NCBI RefSeq assembly: GCF_001700505.1
Contig: NZ_MAPV01000027.1
Coordinates: 1-36,056, forward strand
Reading direction: 5' to 3'
DNA: 36,056 bases
Origin: Streptomyces mutomycini
GTDB lineage: Bacteria > Actinomycetota > Actinomycetes > Streptomycetales > Streptomycetaceae
The notes below the pieces were generated by a model. It saw only the letters and a list, made by a program, of their open reading frames with translations, had not been told where the DNA came from and made no database searches. Numbering within the stretch: the first letter of the stretch is position 1; the number at the start of each line of letters is the position of its first letter. Made by a program: the position numbers and the translations under genes. Shown piece by piece: positions 30,268 to 36,056 of the stretch.

Positions 30268-31394
30268 ACTCCCCGACGACCGCTCCGGCGGACACCGCGT
30301 GCGACGCCGAATCCGCCGGCCGCGGGAGAGCGGCGCTTTCCGTGACCGCGTCGCCGGAGGCCGCGGTCACCGCTGCCCGCGTACTCGCTCGCTGCCGTGA
30401 CCTCGTGCGCCCCTCCCTGTCCGCCGCCATAGGGCGGCTCCATCCGTGGCCGGGCGAAATGGCCGCGTTCTCACTCGGCTGGTGCGAGGTCGGCGGCGGT
30501 CCCACTGACGGGTCGTACGAGGGCAAGGGCCTGCGCCAGGCCCTCGCCGTACTGTGTGCCGAGGCCGCGGAGGCCCCCGGGGAGAGCGCCGTAGCCGGTG
30601 CGGTGGCCGTCGAGCTGGTCCACACCTTCTCGCTGCTGCACGACGACATCATGGACGGGGACGGGACCCGGCGGCAGCGCGAGACCGTGTGGAAGGCGTA
30701 CGGCACCGGCCCCGCCGTGCTCGCGGGCGACGCGCTCTTCGCCCTGGCGGTGCAGACACTCGCCGAGGCGCCGGGACCGCACACGGCTGCGGCCGTGTGC
30801 CGGCTGTCGGGGACGCTGAGCGGCCTCGTTCGCGGCCAGGCGGAGGACCTCCTCTTCGCGGCCCGCCCCTGGACGGGACCCGGGGCCGTCCGGATGGACG
30901 AGTACTGCGCCATGGCGGAACTCAAGACCGGCACCCTGCTGGGCTGCGCCGCAGCGCTCGGCGGACTCCTGGGCGGGGCACCCGCCCCCACCGTCGCCGC
31001 GCTGGACCGGGCCGGGCGCCACCTCGGAGTGGCGTTCCAGGCCGTCGACGACCTGCTCGGCATCTGGGGCGACCCGGCAGTCACGGGCAAACCCGTGTAC
31101 GGCGACCTGCGGCAGCGGAAGAAGACACACCCCGTGCTGGCCGCACTCGCCGGTGACGGTCTCCGCACCAGGGAGCTCGCCGCTCTCCTGAACTCTCCGC
31201 TGCCCCTCGACGATGCCGGTGCGATGCGCGCCGCCGCCCTCGTCGAAGCGTGCGGCGGCCGCAGCGCGACTCTGGACGAAGCCCGCCGCCGGCTGGATGC
31301 CGCCCGCGCCTGCCTGCGAAGCGTGCCCCTCGCCCCACGTGCGGCACTCGAGATCGAGGTGCTGCTCGCATCCCTGCTCCACCGCAGGATGTGA
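30264..31394 (+). CDS. Polyprenyl diphosphate synthase family protein
   Basis: A 376-residue all-trans isoprenyl diphosphate synthase. The first Asp-rich motif is DDIMDGDGTRR (127-137) with Asp127, Asp128 and Asp131; the second is DDLLGIWGD (262-270), in which the usual fifth Asp is Gly, as in many Streptomyces enzymes. Phe122 lies five residues before the first motif and there is no two-residue insertion in it, the pattern of C20 (geranylgeranyl) synthases. The first ~30 residues are unstructured. The ATG overlaps the TPR stop. Normally such enzymes make prenyl diphosphates, but the same fold includes ComQ, which prenylates a tryptophan of the ComX peptide. No terpene cyclase or carotenoid genes are adjacent. 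Confidence 0.9.
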   Translation: MNSPTTAPADTACDAESAGRGRAALSVTASPEAAVTAARVLARCRDLVRPSLSAAIGRLHPWPGEMAAFSLGWCEVGGGPTDGSYEGKGLRQALAVLCAEAAEAPGESAVAGAVAVELVHTFSLLHDDIMDGDGTRRQRETVWKAYGTGPAVLAGDALFALAVQTLAEAPGPHTAAAVCRLSGTLSGLVRGQAEDLLFAARPWTGPGAVRMDEYCAMAELKTGTLLGCAAALGGLLGGAPAPTVAALDRAGRHLGVAFQAVDDLLGIWGDPAVTGKPVYGDLRQRKKTHPVLAALAGDGLRTRELAALLNSPLPLDDAGAMRAAALVEACGGRSATLDEARRRLDAARACLRSVPLAPRAALEIEVLLASLLHRRM

Positions 31395-31896
31395 GTACGC
31401 GCACCGTCCCGGACAGGGCCGGACGAGGCGGCCGTCCTCGTCGCGGCCGTCGGTCGGTGACTGGGGGACGACCACGTCGGGACGGCGCCGCGTGACAGCT
31501 GATGGCCACGGTCAGGTCCGGGCCCCACTGCTGCTCGATGGTGGCCATCAGCTCCCAGCCCGGCCGCTCGTAGAGGGCTGTCGCGGCGGTATCGGATGTG
31601 ACGACGTCGAGCACCGGATGCAGGCCACGGCTCCGCGCTTCCTCAACTGCCCGGCCGATCAGCAGCGCACCGATCCGGTGTCCCCTGGCCTGCGGGGCAA
31701 CGAACAGCCTGCCGACCACGGTCGTCATACCCCGCGTCGCCCCGTTCCGCTCGCTCCACAAGGCCGGGGCCAGATCACCCTCGCCGCCCGGCGACAGACT
31801 GACGTGCCCGACCGGGCGGCCTGCGAGTTCGGCGACCCACGAGCCCAGCAGGGGACTGGGCGACAGCCACTCGCGGGGCTGGGCAGGCCAGTTCAC
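31081..31896 (-). pseudogene. GNAT acetyltransferase, N-terminally truncated, with abnormal C-terminus
   Basis: The core of a GNAT N-acetyltransferase is clear: VAELAGRPVGHVSLS, the acetyl-CoA loop VGRLFVAPQARGHRIGALL and ALYERPGWELMATIEQQWGPDLTV. Two things are wrong. The first start codon (GTG 31894-31896) has no ribosome binding site and comes after the expected first strand and helix; GNAT-like sequence (VHQFDAYP) is still readable just upstream in the same frame but without a start. The frame does not stop where GNAT homology ends (about 31490) and runs a further 314 bp antisense through the prenyl synthase gene, giving a 271-residue frame with an Arg/Pro-rich tail. It is probably a damaged gene. 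Confidence 0.6.
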
Positions 31897-31975
31897 CGGG
31901 TAGGCGTCAAACTGATGGACCGGCTCGCATCGGGCAGGAACGGCCGAGGCGCCAGGAGCCGGGACAAGGCATCGC

Positions 31976-32902
31976 CTACGCCTGCCCCAGGAGCGCGGCG
32001 ACGATGATCAGGACCGGGACCGAGGCGACGGTGGACAGCAGAATCGATTCTCTGGCGAGCTGTTCGGCGACACGGTACTGCGAGGCGTAGGTGAAGAGGT
32101 TTTGTGCGGCGGGCAGCGCCGAAATCACGACGACGTCGAGGAGAGCCGCGCCGTGCAGATGGAAGACGCCCGCGCCTATGCTCCAGGCGATGACGGGCTG
32201 GACGGTCGTCTTGAGGCCGGCGGACAGGACGATGGCGGCCCGGTCGGCCCCGCGGGCGGGTATGCCGCTGCCGCGCAGGGAGATCCCGAAGGCCAGGAGA
32301 ACCGCCGGGACCGACATGTTCCCGATGAGGGTGAGGGGTTCGAGGGCCGGCGACGGGACGGCCCAGCCGGCGGCGGCCACGGTGACACCCGCCAGTGAGC
32401 CGACGGCCATCGGATTGCGAAGCGGTGTGGTCAGGCGCTGGAGGAGGGGGCGGGGCTCTCCTGACCGGCTCAGATCGAGGATGGTCAGGGCGAATGGAGT
32501 GACGACGATCTGCTGGAGGAGCAGGACGGGGGCGACGAGCGAGGCGTCTCCCAGCACGTAGACGGCGATCGGGATTCCGAGGTTGCCCGCGTTGACGTAG
32601 CTGGAGCACAGGGCGCCGATGGTGAGGTGCCCGGCGCGCCAGCCCCGCAGGAGCCCCACGGCTATGAACAGGGCGGCTGCTGCGGCCATCGCGGCCGCAG
32701 TGACCAGAAGCCGTCGGGAGAAGATGACCGACAGGTCCGCGCCCGCCAGGGTGGTGAAGAGCAGTGCGGGGGTGGCGACGTTGAATGCGAGCCGGGTCAG
32801 GACCGTGCGTCCGTCGTCCCCCAGGTGTCCGCGGCGTCCCAGGACGTAGCCGATGCCTATGACGACGGCGATCACCGCGAACCCGGTGAGGACTCCCTGC
32901 AT
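31976..32902 (-). CDS. AEC (auxin efflux carrier) family transporter
   Basis: A 308-residue membrane protein with about ten helices in the inverted-repeat AEC fold. Family features are IGIGYVLGRRGHLGDDGRTVLTRLAFNVATPALLF at the start, SSYVNAGNLGIPIAVYVLGD with the Asn-Gly crossing region, and SALPAAQNLFTYASQY near the end. Bacterial members export or import small organic acids such as malate. The ATG at 32900-32902 has AAGGAAG closely ahead. The damaged GNAT gene follows downstream on the same strand. Confidence 0.9.
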   Translation of the reverse strand: MQGVLTGFAVIAVVIGIGYVLGRRGHLGDDGRTVLTRLAFNVATPALLFTTLAGADLSVIFSRRLLVTAAAMAAAAALFIAVGLLRGWRAGHLTIGALCSSYVNAGNLGIPIAVYVLGDASLVAPVLLLQQIVVTPFALTILDLSRSGEPRPLLQRLTTPLRNPMAVGSLAGVTVAAAGWAVPSPALEPLTLIGNMSVPAVLLAFGISLRGSGIPARGADRAAIVLSAGLKTTVQPVIAWSIGAGVFHLHGAALLDVVVISALPAAQNLFTYASQYRVAEQLARESILLSTVASVPVLIIVAALLGQA

Positions 32903-33303
32903 GAACTTCCTTGCTGGCTCGCTGGCTTGCTGGTGGGTCGTTGCGGCTGGTCAGCGGATGGCGGTGGGCGTGGGGCTACCGGTGTCGTCGAGGTCCGGCA
33001 GTGCTGAGCCGGGACGCAGAGGGGCCGGAGGCGGGCGGAATCACCCTGGGCCACAGACTTTCCCGCCCGCTCGCGAAACCCGCTCACCGATGCGCTGACC
33101 AGGACTTACCCTACGGTCACCGCAGAGCGGTGTTCCCGTCGACCGGGCGTTATCCGGCAGTATGGTGAAGCGGCGGCCACCGCACATCGGGCCTTCCGGA
33201 ACGGGACGGCGGCATGCCGAAGGCCCTTGTGAACGCGGCAGGGAACGCATAGCAGAGACGGGCACCGACCTCACGTTCCTGGTTGCCGTCCCCCGGGGGC
33301 CCG
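32903..33303. other. Intergenic region, AEC / LacI
   Basis: 401 bp between two leftward genes. Open frames here lack ribosome binding sites and known domains. A short tandem repeat lies at 32911-32933. Otherwise I see nothing definite. Confidence 0.6.
32911..32933. repeat. Short tandem repeat before the AEC start codon
   Basis: Three consecutive copies of T(T/C)GCTGGC: TTGCTGGC, TCGCTGGC, TTGCTGG. They lie in the region 9-31 bp upstream of the AEC start codon, where copy-number change would alter the leader. Confidence 0.6.
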
Positions 33304-34359
33304 TCAACCGGCCCCGGGGCCCTCCGTGCTCTCGCGCAGGACGAGGCGGTGGGCCACCACACGGTCCTGAGGTGACTGGATGCCGGCACTCCCGGAATCC
33401 GGTGTCAGCGGACTCTGCGCGGCTTCCTCGATGCGTCGGTGCAGGAGCTGTACGGCGACCCTGGCGACCGCCGCCTTGTCGGGCGCCACGGTGCTCAGCG
33501 TAGGCACGCTGAACCGGCCCCCCTCCACGTCGTCGAAACCGACCACCGCCACGTCCTGGGGGACGCGGAGCCCGTGCTCGTGGAGGGCGCGCAGCGCCCC
33601 CAGGGCGAGTTGGTCGTTGAGGCACAGCAGTGCGTCGGGCCGCGCTCCGGCACTAAGGGCCCGGGTCACCGCCCGCGCGCCGTCGGGCATCCTGAAGTCG
33701 TCCACCGGCAGCAGCGCCTCCGGACGGTGGACGATGCCCGCCCCGGCCAGGGCCGCGAGGTAACCCCGGGTGCGGGCCTCCGCGGTCCCGAGGCCCGGCG
33801 CCTCACGGCCACCGACGGCGAGGACGGTCCGGCGCCCCAGACCGATCAGGTGTTCCGTTGCCTCGCGCGCGGCCCTCTCGTTGTCGATGGCCACATGGTC
33901 CGCCCCCTCCTCGAGCAACTCCCCGAGCAGCACGGTCGGCGGTGCCCCCGCGCGGTCAGTGACGTCGTCCGCGGTGAGGGCGAGCGGGCTGAGGATGATC
34001 CCGTCGACGAAGTCGGAGCCGAAACCGGCCAGCGCGGCCAGCTCGTGCTCGCGGTCCGCCCCGCTCTGGTGGATGAGCACAGTCAGGGAGAGCTGCTCGG
34101 CCTCGCGGATGACGTGCCGCGCGAGCTCGGCGAAGTACGGCACGTCCAACTCGGGCACCACGAGGGCGATGATGCCCGTGCGGCCCTTGCGCAGGTGACG
34201 CCCTGCCAGGTTCACCCGGTATCCGAGGTGGTCGATGGCCTCGCGGACCACACGCCGGGTCCGGTCGGAGACATGGACGTAGTCGTTGATCACGTTGGAC
34301 ACCGTCTTCTCCGACACCCCCGCGTGCCGTGCGACGTCCTTGATCCTGGGCCGTGCCAC
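33304..34359 (-). CDS. LacI family transcriptional regulator
   Basis: A 351-residue LacI/PurR-type repressor. The N-terminal helix-turn-helix and hinge are IKDVARHAGVSEKTVSNVIN (6-25) and GYRVNLAGRHLRKGRTG (~46-62), followed by a periplasmic-binding-protein-like sugar sensor domain with VPELDVPYFAELARHV, HVAIDNERAAREATEHL, DALLCLNDQLALGAL and VAVVGFDDVEGG. The GTG start at 34357-34359 follows GGGAGGT. It is divergent from the ABC sugar-binding lipoprotein gene, whose upstream region contains operator-like palindromes, so it probably represses that transporter until its sugar is present. Confidence 0.94.
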   Translation of the reverse strand: MARPRIKDVARHAGVSEKTVSNVINDYVHVSDRTRRVVREAIDHLGYRVNLAGRHLRKGRTGIIALVVPELDVPYFAELARHVIREAEQLSLTVLIHQSGADREHELAALAGFGSDFVDGIILSPLALTADDVTDRAGAPPTVLLGELLEEGADHVAIDNERAAREATEHLIGLGRRTVLAVGGREAPGLGTAEARTRGYLAALAGAGIVHRPEALLPVDDFRMPDGARAVTRALSAGARPDALLCLNDQLALGALRALHEHGLRVPQDVAVVGFDDVEGGRFSVPTLSTVAPDKAAVARVAVQLLHRRIEEAAQSPLTPDSGSAGIQSPQDRVVAHRLVLRESTEGPGAG

Positions 34360-34482
34360 GGCCGACCTCCCTGCCCTCGAACGCTGCCGAGTCTATGCTC
34401 CGGCCCGCCCGCTGCGGACGGAGGCCTCCGCACCCTGTGCGAAACGCGCACCCCGGATCGCACAGCCGTACGGTCCGAACTC

Positions 34483-34510
34483 TTTACAGCGAATGTACAT
34501 CGATGTAAAA
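34483..34510 (+). promoter_or_regulatory. Probable LacI operator (overlapping palindromes)
   Basis: A perfect 12-bp palindrome TACATCGATGTA (34496-34507) with the CG centre usual for LacI-family sites, preceded by TTTACA (34483-34488), which pairs with TGTAAA (34504-34509). The segment is strikingly AT-rich for this genome and lies 120 bp before the lipoprotein ATG, where the promoter is expected. Confidence 0.7.
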
Positions 34511-34629
34511 AAGGTGGCCGCACTGTTTCAGCCAGCGCGGCACACCCACCTGCCGTGTGCGGTGGCCCCGCCCGCAGCGGCGGTCCACCGCCGATCCGGC
34601 ATGAGCGTCCGGCCGTCGAAAGGTCCGCG

Positions 34630-36000
34630 ATGAGTTCTTCGTCCCACCCCCGTGAGGTGCCGGTCGCGCCCGGCCCCGGCCCGGCTCCCGGTATCGGGCG
34701 CCGACGGCTGCTGCGCTACGGGGCGGCCGGCGCGAGCGCACTGCTCGCCACCGGCCCCTTGACCGGCTGCTCCTCCCGGGCCTCCGCCTCCGACGCCTCG
34801 GCGCTCAACGTATGGGACCTGTTCCAGGGGGGTGACGGCATGCTGATGGACGACATGATCAAGGCCGTCTCCCAGGGCCCGGACGGCTTCGAGGTCGATC
34901 GCACGATCCTCGACTGGGGGCCGTCGTACTACACGAAGCTCGCCATGTCGGCCGCCGGCGGACGGGCCTCCGACGTGGCGGTCCTGCACCTGTCCCGGCT
35001 GGCCGGCTACGCCCCCGGTGGGCTGCTGGACCCCTTCGACCTCGATGTGCTCGCCGAGTTCGGCGTCACCGAGAAGGACTTCACCCCTGCCGTCTGGAGG
35101 CGCACGCAACATCAGGGGAAGGTGTACGCCATCCCCATGGACGTCCACCCGTTCATCGTGTTCTACGACCGCGAGGCCGCGGGCAGGGCCGGCCTCCTGG
35201 ACCCGAAGGGCGAACTCGCCCCGATGGGCTCTCCGAAGGCGATGCTGGAGGCGGGCAAGGCCCTGGCGGAGGTGACGGGGAAGTCCGGCATCCTCTTCGG
35301 CCACGTCACCGACACCGCCCAGAGCTGGCGGCAGTTCGCCGCGCTGTACGCGCAGACCGGCGCCGCCTTCACACTGCCGGACGGCGGGGCAGCCGAGATC
35401 GACACCGACGCCGCCGTGCAGGTCGTGTCGTTCATGCAGCAGCTCTTCGACGGCCGGACGAATCCCAACAACCTCGACTACAACAGCGCGCTGGCCGGGT
35501 TCCTGGGCGGTCGCGGCGGCATGGCCATGCTCGGCGAATGGGAGCTGCCGACGCTCCAGAAGTCCGGCATCCCGCTCGGAGCCGCCCCCTTCCCCCAGGT
35601 GTTCGACAGGCCCGCCGTCTACACCGACTCCCACAGCTTCGTCCTGCCGCACCAGGCAAGCCCCGACCCTGCCCGCCGCAGGGAAGCACACCGTTACGTC
35701 GCCCGGATACTCAAGCAGAGTCTGACCTGGGCGAGTGCCGGTCACATCCCCGCCTATCAGCCGGTGCTCGCCGAGCCGGCGTACGCGGAGCTGAAGCCGC
35801 AGTCCTCCTACGCAGACGCCGGAGAGGTGGCGGTGCTCGACCCGCCGAACTGGTTCGCCGGCGCTGCTTCGAACTTCCAGAACCGCATGTGCCAGCCGCT
35901 CCAGTCGGCACTGCTGGGCAACATCTCCGCCGAGAAGGCGGTACGGCAGATGGTCCGCGAGGCGAACTCGCTGCTGCGGCAGCCCAACCCGGTGGCCTGA
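34630..36000 (+). CDS. ABC transporter solute-binding lipoprotein (family 1, sugar type)
   Basis: A 456-residue extracellular solute-binding protein. The N-terminus combines a twin-arginine signal (RRRLLRYGAAG, 24-34) with a lipobox LTGC, Cys47 being the lipidated residue, so it is probably exported folded and anchored outside the membrane. The mature part has the family-1 fold, e.g. ALNVWDLFQGGDG, VYAIPMDVHPFIVFYDREAAGRAG and GGRGGMAMLGEWELP, where the last block is typical of oligosaccharide-binding proteins. AAAGG lies 6 nt before the ATG. The next gene starts 23 bp downstream, presumably a membrane permease. Regulation by the divergent LacI gene is likely. Confidence 0.93.
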   Translation: MSSSSHPREVPVAPGPGPAPGIGRRRLLRYGAAGASALLATGPLTGCSSRASASDASALNVWDLFQGGDGMLMDDMIKAVSQGPDGFEVDRTILDWGPSYYTKLAMSAAGGRASDVAVLHLSRLAGYAPGGLLDPFDLDVLAEFGVTEKDFTPAVWRRTQHQGKVYAIPMDVHPFIVFYDREAAGRAGLLDPKGELAPMGSPKAMLEAGKALAEVTGKSGILFGHVTDTAQSWRQFAALYAQTGAAFTLPDGGAAEIDTDAAVQVVSFMQQLFDGRTNPNNLDYNSALAGFLGGRGGMAMLGEWELPTLQKSGIPLGAAPFPQVFDRPAVYTDSHSFVLPHQASPDPARRREAHRYVARILKQSLTWASAGHIPAYQPVLAEPAYAELKPQSSYADAGEVAVLDPPNWFAGAASNFQNRMCQPLQSALLGNISAEKAVRQMVREANSLLRQPNPVA

Positions 36001-36022
36001 CCGAGCAGAAGGAGTAACCGAC

Positions 36023-36056
36023 GTGACCACCACCACGCCCATCGGGGCCCCCGCCC
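36023..36056 (+). CDS. Start of the next gene, probable ABC permease (partial)
   Basis: Only 34 bp are present: a GTG with AAGGAG 8 nt ahead, encoding MTTTTPIGAPA. The product cannot be identified from this. Position right after a family-1 binding protein makes a sugar ABC transporter permease most likely. Confidence 0.5.
   Translation, partial: MTTTTPIGAPA

Noticed and set aside
1..36056. tRNA, rRNA, CRISPR arrays, insertion sequences
   Set aside because: No cloverleaf-like segments, regularly spaced repeats, transposase motifs or terminal inverted repeats with target duplications were seen on either strand.

Overview
The window is typical Streptomyces chromosome: very high GC, strong G/C bias at third codon positions, GTG as well as ATG starts, and single rare TTA codons in two genes. 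It looks like chromosome-arm sequence, a patchwork of short, mostly independent transcription units. I saw no rRNA, tRNA, CRISPR array, transposase or integrase.

Layout. 1-1.6 kb: a siderophore-type ornithine/lysine N-hydroxylase gene behind one good and one weaker DmdR/IdeR-type iron box. 1.6-3.2 kb: an XdhC/CoxI-type molybdoenzyme maturation factor and a DUF4180 protein. 3.6-5.1 kb: a long-form (481 aa) glyceraldehyde-3-phosphate dehydrogenase ending in a near-ideal terminator hairpin. 5.2-7.0 kb: an SGNH hydrolase with a TetR regulator whose promoter is covered by a 25-bp inverted repeat. 7.3-12 kb: the high-affinity potassium ATPase operon kdpFABC, preceded by an extra 27-residue membrane peptide gene and a structured leader. 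12.3-13.3 kb: a secreted CE4 acetylxylan esterase with CBM2, a palindrome of xylan-control type upstream, and a TTA codon at position 9. 13.4-17.9 kb: a two-gene predicted conflict/immune system, a Trypco1 protein followed by a 1370-residue trypsin-STAND NTPase-transmembrane-WD40 protein. 18.3-21.1 kb: a Methyltransf_19 enzyme, a DUF998 membrane protein, a DUF5133 protein, a 500-bp stretch that looks like decayed coding DNA, and a PRC-barrel protein. 21.2-24.6 kb: an acyl-CoA dehydrogenase with its PadR regulator and operator, and a short-chain dehydrogenase. 24.6-28.4 kb: a Nudix hydrolase, a membrane SpoIIE-type phosphatase, a DUF4232 lipoprotein and a bile-acid:sodium-type transporter. 28.5 kb: an orphan MbtH protein behind a strong iron box. 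29.1-31.4 kb: a tight three-gene unit of a 35-residue peptide, a TPR protein and a polyprenyl diphosphate synthase. 31.4-32.9 kb: a damaged GNAT gene and an AEC transporter. 33.3-36 kb: a LacI regulator divergent from an ABC sugar-type lipoprotein and the first codons of the next gene.

The most interesting system is at 29075-31394. A very short peptide gene, missing from ordinary annotation, ends in ...SRWHG with tryptophan third from the C-terminus. It overlaps the TPR gene by GTGA, and the TPR gene overlaps the prenyl synthase gene by ATGA. The pairing of a tryptophan-ended small peptide with a polyprenyl-synthase homologue recalls the ComX/ComQ prenylated pheromone of Bacillus, and TPR proteins are the classic peptide receptors. 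This is a hypothesis from gene order and sequence, not a demonstrated function. The second is the Trypco1/trypsin-STAND-WD40 pair.

Links across the window: the N-hydroxylase and the MbtH protein, 27 kb apart, both carry iron boxes and probably respond to iron together in support of a hydroxamate siderophore NRPS located elsewhere. The acetylxylan esterase and the STAND gene each contain a TTA codon, tying both to the developmental tRNA bldA.
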